Positions 39,034 to 46,833 of a stretch of DNA of 64,000 bases are shown here, in pieces. The first letter of the stretch is position 1. Every line of letters begins with the position of its first letter. The stretch lies in assembly GCF_008579165.1 (NCBI RefSeq), contig NZ_BKCN01000001.1; one strand, written 5' to 3'. The notes under the pieces were generated by a model that saw nothing but the letters and a program-made list of their open reading frames with translations, had not been told where the DNA came from and made no database searches. Made by a program: the position numbers and the translations under genes. This stretch comes from Iodidimonas nitroreducens (GTDB lineage Bacteria; Pseudomonadota; Alphaproteobacteria; Sphingomonadales; Rhodothalassiaceae).

Positions 39034-40623
39034 ATGAGCATGATGCGCGGCTTTACCACGGTCGGCGCCTTCACGCTGATCAGCCGCATTCTGGGCTTTG
39101 TGCGCGATATTTTGATGGCGCAATTCTTAGGCGCGGGGCTGGCGGCAGATTGCTTTTTCGTGGCCTTCAAGCTGCCCAATTTTTTCCGCCGTCTGTTTGC
39201 CGAAGGGGCATTTTCTTCGGCCTTCGTGCCGCTTTTCGCCAAATTGCTGGGCCGCCATCCCCATCCCCGCAGCATCGATGCGGCGCGGGCTTTTGCGCAG
39301 GATGCCCTTGCTATTTTGCTGCCGGTCCTGCTGCTTTTGATGGCGCTGATGCAGCTTTTCATGCCCTTTGTGATGCTCGCTCTGGCCCCCGGTTTTGTCG
39401 ATCAGCCGGATAAATTTGCGCTGGCCATCGATCTCACGCGTCTCACCTTTCCCTATCTGGTTCTAATCTCGCTGGTTTCGCTTTTTTCTGGTGTTTTAAA
39501 TGGCTTGGGGCGCTTTGCTGAAGCGGCTGCGGCCCCGGTTTTGCTCAATATCATCCTGATTGCCGCCCTTTTGCTTTTCCATGACAATGAGATGATCACC
39601 GCCAAGGCGCTGGCCGTGGCGGTCAGCCTTGCGGGGATGGCGCAGCTTTTGATGCTGGTGCTGGCGGCCCGACGGGCGGGGTGGAGCCTGTCTTTGCCGC
39701 GCCCACGTCTCACCCCATCGGTGAAGCATCTGCTGACGGTGATGATCCCCGTGGCTTTGGGGGCGGGGATGACTCAGGTCAATCTGGTGATCGATATCAT
39801 TCTCGCATCCTTATTGCCGGAAGGGGCTTTGTCTTATCTGTTTTATGCGGATCGGCTCAATCAGTTTCCTTTGGGGGTGATCGGCATTGCGGTGGGCACG
39901 GTTTTACTGCCGCATCTCTCGCGCACTTTGGCTGATAGTGCACAGGGGGGGGCGCATGGCGGGGATGGCGTATCTGATGCCGCCAATGCCCAGCATAATC
40001 GGGCGGTGGAATTTGCCCTCATCCTCACCTTGCCGGCGGCTTTTGCCCTCATTACCATTGCCGGGCCGCTGATCACCACCTTGTTCGAGCATGGCGCCTT
40101 CAGCGCCGATGACAGCGGCAAAACAGCACGGGCCCTGATGGCCTTTGCCTTTGGTCTGCCCGCTTTTGTGCTGATCAAGGTGCTGGTGCCGGGGTTTTAT
40201 GCCCGGGAAGATATGAAAACGCCGGTGAAAATCGCGATGCTGGCGCTGTTTGTCAATCTGGGGCTCAATCTGCTGTTGATGGGGCCTTTGGGGCATGTGG
40301 GGCTGGCTTTATCCACCAGCCTTGCGGCCTGGCTGAATGCCGGGCTGCTTTATGTTTTTTTGCGCAAGCGCCGCCATCTGCTGCTCGATCAGCGCTTTAA
40401 AACAAGGCTTTGGCGGGCCTTATTTTCCTGCCTTGCGATGGTTGTCGTTCTTTTGGCTATCCGCTTTGGGCTGGTGCTTCCGGCGGATGCCCATCTGTGG
40501 CCCCGGATTGGCCTGCTGGCGGCTTTGGTCTTTTCGGGCATGGCGGCTTATGGCCTGTCGGCTGTTTTGACAGGGGCCGTGGTGCCCCGTGAAATCCGCA
40601 GGCTTCGCCGCCCCGATGCTTGA
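39034..40623 (+). CDS. murJ: MurJ, lipid II flippase
   Basis: MurJ flips undecaprenyl-linked lipid II across the inner membrane for peptidoglycan synthesis. The 529-residue protein has about 14 hydrophobic helices. Family markers are the start MRGFTTVGAFTLISRILGFVRD, AADCFFVAFKLPNFFRRLFAEGAFSSAFVP in pieces, the NGLGRFAEAA segment, SYLFYADRLNQFPLGVIGIAVGTVLLPHLS and LVPGFYAREDMKTPVKI. Reading frame is whole. It overlaps the end of glnD's unit closely. Confidence 0.96.
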   Translation: MSMMRGFTTVGAFTLISRILGFVRDILMAQFLGAGLAADCFFVAFKLPNFFRRLFAEGAFSSAFVPLFAKLLGRHPHPRSIDAARAFAQDALAILLPVLLLLMALMQLFMPFVMLALAPGFVDQPDKFALAIDLTRLTFPYLVLISLVSLFSGVLNGLGRFAEAAAAPVLLNIILIAALLLFHDNEMITAKALAVAVSLAGMAQLLMLVLAARRAGWSLSLPRPRLTPSVKHLLTVMIPVALGAGMTQVNLVIDIILASLLPEGALSYLFYADRLNQFPLGVIGIAVGTVLLPHLSRTLADSAQGGAHGGDGVSDAANAQHNRAVEFALILTLPAAFALITIAGPLITTLFEHGAFSADDSGKTARALMAFAFGLPAFVLIKVLVPGFYAREDMKTPVKIAMLALFVNLGLNLLLMGPLGHVGLALSTSLAAWLNAGLLYVFLRKRRHLLLDQRFKTRLWRALFSCLAMVVVLLAIRFGLVLPADAHLWPRIGLLAALVFSGMAAYGLSAVLTGAVVPREIRRLRRPDA

Positions 40624-40715
40624 CCGGTTGTTGTGCCATTGTCATAAGTCGCGGCAATCGAGATCATGCCGCCCTGATCTTTTTAGGGGTTGGTGCGTCA
40701 ATAAGGATCGTCATC

Positions 40716-41750
40716 ATGAATGAGCGTCAGCCCACCCTGCCTCGTAATCGCGTTTTTTCGGGTGCCCAGCCTACGGGATCAATGCATCTGGGAAATTATC
40801 TGGGGGCTTTCCGGAATTGGGTGCGTCTGCAAGAGGATTATGAATGCATTTATTGTGTGGTGGATCTTCATGCCATCACGGTGTGGCAGGAACCGGCCGT
40901 TTTGATCCAGCAAACCCGCGAAGCAGCGGCGGCCTATATAGCCTGCGGTGTTGATCCGCAAAAATCCATCCTGTTCAATCAAAGTCGGGTCGCTGCTCAT
41001 GCCGAATTGGCCTGGATTTTCAATTGCGTGGCGCGGATCGGCTGGCTCAATCGGATGACCCAGTTCAAGGATAAGGCAGGGAAAAACCGGGAAAAGGCCA
41101 GTGTGGGGCTTTATGTTTATCCCGATCTGATGGCCGCCGATATTCTGGCTTATAAAGCCACCCATGTGCCGGTGGGCGAAGATCAAAAACAGCATCTGGA
41201 ATTGACCCGCGATATTGCTCTTAAATTCAATAATGATTTCGGGCGTGAGGTGTTCCCCATCGTGGAGCCGATTATCCAGAAAGAAGGGGCGCGGGTGATG
41301 AGCCTGCGCGATGGTGCCAAAAAAATGAGCAAATCCGATCCGTCGGATGCCTCGCGCCTTAATCTCACCGATGATGCCGATCGCATCGCCTTGAAGATTC
41401 GCAAGGCTAAAACCGATCCCCTGCCTTTGCCAGAGGATGCCGCAGGCCTTGCCGATCGGCCCGAAGCCAGCAATCTGGTGGGGATTTATGCGGCTTTGGC
41501 CGATCTCAGCCAGGCCGATGTGCTGGCCCGCCATGGGGGCAAGGAGTTTGCGCCCTTTAAAAAGGATCTGGCGGATCTGGCGGTGGCCCGCCTTGCCCCC
41601 ATCAGCAACGAAATGAGCCGCTTGATGCGCGATCCGGCGGAAATCGATGCTGTTCTCGACAAAGGTGCTGAGAAGGCTGCGGCCCTTGCCCGCCCGGTGA
41701 TGGAAGAGGTGCGCGCGGTTGTGGGTTTATTGGGGGCGCGATCCTTTTAA
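40716..41750 (+). CDS. trpS: Tryptophanyl-tRNA synthetase
   Basis: TrpS charges tRNA-Trp. The 344-residue class I synthetase shows the HIGH-type motif GAQPTGSMHLGNYLGA (residues 16-31) and KMSKS in GAKKMSKSDPSD (about 200-210), with YPDLMAADILAYKATHVPVGEDQKQHLELTRDIA between, in pieces. ATG 40716 (MNERQPTL) is chosen; an upstream in-frame start at 40620 would add non-homologous residues and overlap murJ. It ends the mutS-glnD-murJ-trpS series. Confidence 0.97.
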   Translation: MNERQPTLPRNRVFSGAQPTGSMHLGNYLGAFRNWVRLQEDYECIYCVVDLHAITVWQEPAVLIQQTREAAAAYIACGVDPQKSILFNQSRVAAHAELAWIFNCVARIGWLNRMTQFKDKAGKNREKASVGLYVYPDLMAADILAYKATHVPVGEDQKQHLELTRDIALKFNNDFGREVFPIVEPIIQKEGARVMSLRDGAKKMSKSDPSDASRLNLTDDADRIALKIRKAKTDPLPLPEDAAGLADRPEASNLVGIYAALADLSQADVLARHGGKEFAPFKKDLADLAVARLAPISNEMSRLMRDPAEIDAVLDKGAEKAAALARPVMEEVRAVVGLLGARSF

Positions 41751-41794
41751 GGGCGGGGGGCCATATAGAGCCCTGCATCTCCTTGTCGCAGGGG

Positions 41795-41822
41795 CTTGCA
41801 GTCCGACCAGGGGCGCTTACAT
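41795..41822 (+). promoter_or_regulatory. Weak RpoH-like promoter before the lipoprotein pair
   Basis: CTTG (41795-41798) and CTTACAT (41816-41822) are 17 nt apart. The -10 differs from CYTATNT at one position. It lies about 65 bp upstream of the 81-residue lipoprotein gene. A GGGCCC hairpin (41848-41853 with 41859-41864) lies between it and the gene, which could be a trpS terminator or a leader structure. Confidence 0.3.
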
Positions 41823-41886
41823 CTTGTGTGCGATCCTTTTGTGGATTGGGCCCTGGCCGGGCCCTTTGTGATTGGGGAGATGAAAA

Positions 41887-42132
41887 ATGAATAAAATGAT
41901 GGTCCTATCGCCTTTTCTTCTGGCTTTGTCGGCCTGTGCCGAGGGCGTGGAAAAGCGGGTATCCTCTTCTCCTGAAAAAGCCACCTCTGTCACCCGCTAT
42001 GGCGATTATTGGGCGACCTATCGCTCCATGCGTCAATCGCACATCAAATTCAGGGCCGAGCAGGATAAGCCTGCTGAAAAGCCGGATCGCCAATCTTTGG
42101 CAAAGGATGAGAAGGAAAGACTTGCTCTGTGA
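41887..42132 (+). CDS. Small predicted lipoprotein, function unknown
   Basis: The 81-residue product has a short signal peptide ending in a lipobox (LALSACAEG), then a charged, mostly disordered tail with WATYRSMRQSHIKF and a Lys/Glu-rich end. I do not recognise a family. ATG 41887 has a purine-rich GGGGAGA about 7 nt upstream, which supports translation. The next gene (42278) also encodes a lipoprotein, so the two may be one envelope unit. Confidence 0.6.
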   Translation: MNKMMVLSPFLLALSACAEGVEKRVSSSPEKATSVTRYGDYWATYRSMRQSHIKFRAEQDKPAEKPDRQSLAKDEKERLAL

Positions 42133-42277
42133 TGGGTGCGGGATAAGGCTTTATGCTTGAACGACAGGGAATGATAATTCATCACCGGTTCAGTCTTTTG
42201 ATTTAATGTGAAATGACTTCGATGCATTGATGATTGATAATGATCTGCATGTGCGACGACGCAAGGATGACAAGGCT

Positions 42278-42943
42278 ATGATGAGGCAAGGTTTTAAAAT
42301 TTTACTGCTCCTGTCGGCTTTGACGGTAGCGGCCTGCGCGAAAACATTCGAGGCCGATGTTGCCCGCTTTCATCGATTGGAACAGCCTGCAGGCAAAAGC
42401 ATCACGATCATGCCCATTGATCCTGAAAAAAAGGGCAGCCTTGAATTCGAGCAATATGCAAGTCTTGTGCGCGCACAATTAATCGATGCCGGTTATCGCC
42501 CTACCGAAGACAATGCGGATATCCGGGTTGAACTGGATTGGCTGGTTTCGGATGGTCGGGAAAAGATTTTCTCACGGCCGGGCTATTATGGCGGCTATCC
42601 TTATTATGGCGGCAGTTTCTATCATCCTTATGGCTTCCGCTCGGGCTTTGGCCATGGTTTCGGTGGCCATGGATTTGGCGGCTATGGTTATGGCTATGGC
42701 GGTTATGGCGGCAGCGATGTTTATTCGGTCACGGTTTATTCCGTGCGGCTGACCTTGGCGATGCTCAATCCCCAGGACGAAGTTCTTTTCGAGGGCCGCG
42801 CCGATACCACCTTGAGCAATACCAATCTGCCCGAAGCCATGCCCTATCTGGTGCAGGCGATGTTTAGCGAGTTCCCCGGCGAAAGCGGTAAAAGCCAAAG
42901 AGTTGAGCTGGAATTACCCAAGGGTGAAGATATCGGCTATTGA
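42278..42943 (+). CDS. DUF4136 lipoprotein with Gly/Tyr-rich insert
   Basis: The 221-residue protein starts with a signal peptide and lipobox (LLLLSALTVAAC). The DUF4136 fold is visible in two parts: FHRLEQPAGKSITIMPID...YASLVRAQLIDAGYRPTEDNADIRVELDW, and after an insert VYSVRLTLAMLNPQDEVLFEGRADT. The insert (about residues 100-148) is a run of Gly, Tyr, Phe and His, unusual inside a folded domain. Start ATG 42278 follows an AAGG; another ATG is adjacent. Function is unknown. A strong terminator follows. Confidence 0.8.
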   Translation: MMRQGFKILLLLSALTVAACAKTFEADVARFHRLEQPAGKSITIMPIDPEKKGSLEFEQYASLVRAQLIDAGYRPTEDNADIRVELDWLVSDGREKIFSRPGYYGGYPYYGGSFYHPYGFRSGFGHGFGGHGFGGYGYGYGGYGGSDVYSVTVYSVRLTLAMLNPQDEVLFEGRADTTLSNTNLPEAMPYLVQAMFSEFPGESGKSQRVELELPKGEDIGY

Positions 42944-42992
42944 GGCTTTCAGCCACGCACAAGGGGTCATTCCTTATGCCCCCATCTGATCG

Positions 42993-43020
42993 AAAAGGAG
43001 CGGTTCGCCGCTCCTTTTTT
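42993..43020 (+). terminator. Strong intrinsic terminator after the DUF4136 gene
   Basis: AAAAGGAGCGG (42993-43003) pairs perfectly with CCGCTCCTTTT (43008-43018) around a TTCG loop, and the T-run continues to 43020. The matching A-run makes it usable for the convergent dehydrogenase gene too. Confidence 0.88.
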
Positions 43021-43040
43021 GTGGGTTCAGAGTCCTCGCC

Positions 43041-44037
43041 CTAAAGCCATTCCCCCAAAACCCGATCCGGCGGGGCATGTCCATCGGCAAAGGTTTTGAT
43101 ATTGATCAGCACCTTTTCCCCCATATCGATGCGGGCTTCCCGGGTGGCAGAGCCATATGCGGCAAAGCGACCACCGATGGCAGGGCCAGAAGCCGGGGAT
43201 TGACCGCCGGTTCATGTTCATAAACATCAAGCCCGGCCCCCGCCAGTTCGCCCGCTTCCAGCATTCGCAGCAGGGCATTTTCATCCACCACCTCGCCCCG
43301 GGCGGTATTGATCACATAGGCATGAGGCTGAAGCTGCTTTAGGCGGCGCGCCGACAAAAGATGATAGGTGGCCGGGGTGTGCGGACAATGGATGCTGATC
43401 ACATCGGCCCGGGCCAGCATCTGATCCAGACTTTCCCACCATGTGGCTTCAAGGGATTGTTCGAGCCGGGCGGGTAAGCGGCGACGATTATGATAATGCA
43501 CCTGCATCCCGAAAGCCTTGGCCCGCCGGGCCACCGCCTGACCGATTCGGCCCATGCCGATGATGCCCAAACGCTTCCCCCACAGCCTTGTGCCCAAAAG
43601 GCCGGTGGGCGACCAGCCCTGCCAATCGCCATCTTCCAAAAGCCGCACACCTTCAATCAGGCGGCGGGGCACGGCCAGAATGAGGGCCATGGTCATATCG
43701 GCGGTATCTTCTGTTAAAACACCGGGGGTGTTGGTCACCGTGATGCCCCGCTGCCGGGCGCTGGCCAGATCGATATGATCGACCCCATTGCCGAAATTGG
43801 CGATCAGCTTCAAACGCGGACCGGCATGGGCCAGAACAGCTGCATCGATTCGATCTGTCACTGTGGGCACCAGCACATCCGCTTCGGCCACGGCCTTGAT
43901 CAGATCAGAAGACGATAAGGCTGATCATCGGGATTGAGCACGATATCAAACAGCTCGGCCATTCGGGTTTCGATGGGTTCGGGCAGTCGGCGGCTCACAA
44001 TAACGCGGGGTCTGGTCTTGTCTCGTGCCTCGCTCAT
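43041..44037 (-). CDS. D-2-hydroxyacid dehydrogenase, glyoxylate/hydroxypyruvate reductase type (two frameshifts)
   Basis: NAD(P)-dependent reductase of 2-oxoacids such as glyoxylate. The corrected protein is 332 residues: PRVIVSRRLPEPIETRM start, the catalytic domain, GKRLGIIGMGRIGQAVARRAKAFGM (dinucleotide fold), NTARGEVVDE with Arg, and the catalytic His in LPHMGSATREAR. Two losses are inferred: near 43906 (CTGGATC reads CTGATC on the coding strand) and near 43153 (ATGGGC reads ATGGC). Repair joins PYRLLDLIKAVAEADVL and the end DRVLGEWL with TAG at 43041-43043. It diverges from the SH3 gene, a usual pairing in alphaproteobacteria. Confidence 0.88.
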
Positions 44038-44104
44038 CAGCGTCAAGTCCTTGATTGCCGTAAGGGTTGCGGAATAAACCGGATCAGGTACAAGATGCAC
44101 TCAG

Positions 44105-44785
44105 ATGACAAAACTTCCGCTCACTCTTTTCCTAGCAGATCAGATGGCTCCTTTCAAAGCATCCGCGTCAGCATTTTTCGATAAAGCATCGGATGCCGCC
44201 AGAAATGGGCGGCTTTGGCGGCTTTGTGCCCGCTGCACGGGGCGCGTTTTTACTGCACTGATGCTTGTGGCGGGATTTTTTTCGGCTGGCCTCGATCAAT
44301 CCGGCCCGAGCATGGGGCCCGCCCCCGCCATGGCCCAGATGATCGATCCCGGTGAGCGAATCCCCGGCGCTTCGGGGTTGCCCTTGCCGCGCTTTGTCTC
44401 CCTTGCGTCCGATAAAGCCCATATGCGCACCGGTCCGGGCCAGCAATATCCCATTTTATGGACCTATGTAAGACGCAATATCCCCCTTGAGATCACCGCA
44501 GAATATGGCCATTGGCGCCGGGTGCGTGATTGGGATGGCACCCAGGGTTGGATGCATTCCGCCTTGCTTTCGGGCAATCGCACCGCCCTTGTTTCGGGTG
44601 GCCTGCACAAGCTTTATCAAAAGCCGGAACCAAGCGATCATCCCATTTTCGAGGTTGAAGCCGGAGTGATCGTCAGCCTGCAAAACTGCACGCCGCTCTG
44701 GTGCGAAGTGGGGGCGGGGGGGCGATCGGCATGGATCGATCGCAATGCCCTGTGGGGCACTTATCGCGGGGAGGCGCTGAACTGA
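44105..44785 (+). CDS. Secreted bacterial SH3-domain protein
   Basis: The 226-residue protein has an N-terminal hydrophobic segment (VFTALMLVAGFFSAGL, about residues 46-62) typical of a long signal or anchor, followed by two bacterial SH3-like repeats: DKAHMRTGPGQQYPILWTYVRRNIPLEITAEYGHWRRVRDWDGTQGWMHSALL in pieces, and EAGVIVSLQNCTPLWCEVGAGGRSAWIDRNALWGTY. Such domains bind peptidoglycan or other envelope ligands. Two cysteines in the second repeat could form a disulphide. It ends 8 bp before the convergent irr stop. Confidence 0.85.
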   Translation: MTKLPLTLFLADQMAPFKASASAFFDKASDAARNGRLWRLCARCTGRVFTALMLVAGFFSAGLDQSGPSMGPAPAMAQMIDPGERIPGASGLPLPRFVSLASDKAHMRTGPGQQYPILWTYVRRNIPLEITAEYGHWRRVRDWDGTQGWMHSALLSGNRTALVSGGLHKLYQKPEPSDHPIFEVEAGVIVSLQNCTPLWCEVGAGGRSAWIDRNALWGTYRGEALN

Positions 44786-44792
44786 AACCCGT

Positions 44793-45236
44793 TCAGCTTT
44801 CGATATAAATCACCACATGCACCGAAGAGACCGAGGCCCCGGCAGGGGGTTTTGGCAGGCAGGACAGCACCACATCATCATGCGGAACATCATAAACCTC
44901 GCCCGTGGTGGCATTATAGAAATGATGATGGCCATCGGTATTGGTATCGAAATAGGTGCGTGACGAATCGATCACCAGTTCATTGAGCAAGCCGGCATCG
45001 GTTAATTGATGGAGGGTATTATAAACCGTTGCCAGTGATACCCTCATCCCTTCGGCAAGCGCTTCTTCATGCAGGCTTTCGGCGGTAACATGACGCACAT
45101 GGCCACTGCTGAACAATAATTTGGCCAGCGATAAACGCTGCCGCGTGGGGCGAAGGCCCGCATCCCGCAAAAGATTGAGACTGGCCGCATAGGGCCTGAC
45201 AGCCTGACTTTGGCTGAGGCCTTCCCGGTTCAACAT
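44793..45236 (-). CDS. irr: Irr, Fur-family iron/haem response regulator
   Basis: Irr is the alphaproteobacterial Fur relative that senses haem availability and controls iron and haem genes. The 147-residue protein has the DNA-binding part LRDAGLRPTRQRLSLAKLLF...SLATVYNTLHQLTDAGLLNEL and the dimerisation part with the His-rich TDGHHHFYN typical of Irr rather than Fur (which has HDH/CxxC motifs). No CxxC zinc pair is seen. An AT-rich inverted repeat sits in its upstream region at 45289-45321. Confidence 0.9.
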   Translation of the reverse strand: MLNREGLSQSQAVRPYAASLNLLRDAGLRPTRQRLSLAKLLFSSGHVRHVTAESLHEEALAEGMRVSLATVYNTLHQLTDAGLLNELVIDSSRTYFDTNTDGHHHFYNATTGEVYDVPHDDVVLSCLPKPPAGASVSSVHVVIYIES

Positions 45237-45288
45237 ATCCGATGCTCCCTTGCCTGCTGGGAATGATCAGATAAATTAACCTTGGACG

Positions 45289-45321
45289 GAATATTTAACA
45301 AGTAATGTTTGTTTAATATTC
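45289..45321. promoter_or_regulatory. AT-rich inverted repeat upstream of irr (candidate operator)
   Basis: GAATATTTAACA (45289-45300) and TGTTTAATATTC (45310-45321) are inverted copies with one mismatch, 9 nt apart. The segment stands out against the GC-rich surroundings. It lies 53-85 bp upstream of the irr start and just past the end of the upstream gene, a fitting place for an Irr or Fur-type site. Confidence 0.5.
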
Positions 45322-45330
45322 GGCGCGCGG

Positions 45331-46725
45331 TCAATCCCCAGTCAGGATGCGATCCACAAGCTGTTTCACATTGGGTATGAAGCCATTGGAATAAAAGGGA
45401 TCTTCGGAAAAGCGATAGGCATTGTGCCCGGCAAAGACAAGATTATCCTCAATCGAGGCCCCATGGGCCACATCCTGAAGGGTTTTCTGGATGCAAAAGC
45501 TGCGCGGATCGGTTTTGCGGCCGGTGGAATTTTTTTCATTATCCGCCCAATTGGAAAACTGGCACTGGGATAAGCAGCCCATGCAATCGGCCTGATCCTT
45601 CCTGATTTTATCGCGGCTTTGAGTGGTGACAAAAACCAGAGTATTATCCGGGGTTTTCATCGCCTCGCCATAGCCTTGATCCAGCCATTGTGCGGCGCGG
45701 GCGGCATCCGCTGCCGTCACATAGAATTTCCGCCGGGACCCATCGGTGAGCAGGGTATCATGGGTGCCCACAGGCTGGGGGGAATAAGCGATCTGGCGAT
45801 CGCTGCGCTCCACCAATTCCTGTAAAAACCGATTTTTGATGGCCGAGGAATAAAAGCCCGTGGGTGAGAAATGATGCAAAAGCACATCACCCTTTTTCAA
45901 GGACAACAGCATCTGTTTCCAGGCTTCGGGGATCGGGCTTTCCCGCGTCACTAAAGGACGGGTGCCAAATTGAAAGGCAATCGGCCCCACTTCGGGATTA
46001 TCGAGCCAATCTTCCCATTCGCGCAAAAACCACACGCCCCCGGCCATGATGATCGGCACTTCGGGGCAACCGGCATCGCGCATGGTTTGGCGCAAAGCCA
46101 CCACCCGCGGATAGGGATCTTCGGGTTTTTGCGGATCTTCGCTGTTCGATAGCCCATTATGGCCCCCCGCAAGCCAAGGATCTTCATAAACCACAGCGCC
46201 CAGATAGCTGGAAAATTTATGATAGGCCCGCTTCCACAGCGCCCGAAACGCCCTGCCCGATGAAACGATGGGATAATAATGCACGCCATAGCCAGCGCAG
46301 ATTTCCGCCAGCTTATAAGGCATTCCGGCACCACAGGTGACGCCGCTCACCAATTCCCGGGTTTTATCCAGAACCCCTTCCAAAATCCGCTGGGCACCGC
46401 CCATTTCCCACAGAATATTGATATTGATGGCGCCGCCACCGCCCGCATTTTCATGGGCCCGGCGCACCTGCTCAACACCGCCTTCGATGGAATAGCGCAC
46501 CAGTTCTTCATGGCGTTCGCGGCGGGTGCGGCCATTATAAACTTGGCGGATCACCGATCCATCTTCATCATAGCTATCGGCATTCACCGCAGAAACCGTG
46601 CCGATGCCGCCCGCCGCTGCCCATGGCCCCGATGATGCGCCGCTGGTCACAGAGATCCCCTTCCCCCCTTCGATCAAAGGAAGAAGATCCTTGCCGGCCA
46701 TTCTTATCGCATTCAGTGCCTTCAT
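45331..46725 (-). CDS. Nitronate monooxygenase-like flavin enzyme with a C-terminal Cys cluster
   Basis: The 464-residue protein is a TIM-barrel flavoprotein of the nitropropane dioxygenase family: GKGISVTSGASSGPWAAAGGIGTVSAVNA at the N-terminus, SGVTCGAGMPYKLAEIC, the PIIMAGGVWF phosphate-binding glycine motif and FQFGTRPLVTRES. These enzymes oxidise nitronates or act as NAD(P)H:flavin oxidoreductases. Its C-terminus holds four cysteines, C-x2-C-x3-C-x22-C (DCMGCLSQCQF...SFC), which is not part of the textbook domain and looks like a metal or Fe-S site. The true substrate is unknown. Confidence 0.82.
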   Translation of the reverse strand: MKALNAIRMAGKDLLPLIEGGKGISVTSGASSGPWAAAGGIGTVSAVNADSYDEDGSVIRQVYNGRTRRERHEELVRYSIEGGVEQVRRAHENAGGGGAININILWEMGGAQRILEGVLDKTRELVSGVTCGAGMPYKLAEICAGYGVHYYPIVSSGRAFRALWKRAYHKFSSYLGAVVYEDPWLAGGHNGLSNSEDPQKPEDPYPRVVALRQTMRDAGCPEVPIIMAGGVWFLREWEDWLDNPEVGPIAFQFGTRPLVTRESPIPEAWKQMLLSLKKGDVLLHHFSPTGFYSSAIKNRFLQELVERSDRQIAYSPQPVGTHDTLLTDGSRRKFYVTAADAARAAQWLDQGYGEAMKTPDNTLVFVTTQSRDKIRKDQADCMGCLSQCQFSNWADNEKNSTGRKTDPRSFCIQKTLQDVAHGASIEDNLVFAGHNAYRFSEDPFYSNGFIPNVKQLVDRILTGD

Positions 46726-46792
46726 CGAGCTGATCTCCGGGCTATCAAAGAATTATGTGCGATCATTTAAGCTCATTTCGTTTTGTAACTCA

Positions 46793-46826
46793 AACGCCGG
46801 GACGGTTAAAGAACCATCCCGGCGTT
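46793..46826 (-). terminator. Hairpin downstream of pnp
   Basis: A 13-bp stem (46793-46805 with 46814-46826, one G-U pair) has an 8-nt loop. It lies just past the pnp stop. The minus strand downstream is only moderately T-rich, so it may be a stability hairpin as much as a terminator. Confidence 0.55.
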
Positions 46827-46833
46827 CATTAAT

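Noticed and set aside
46726..46833. Possible tRNA-like hairpin near the pnp end
   Set aside because: Only a single stem is present; no cloverleaf or T-arm consensus.
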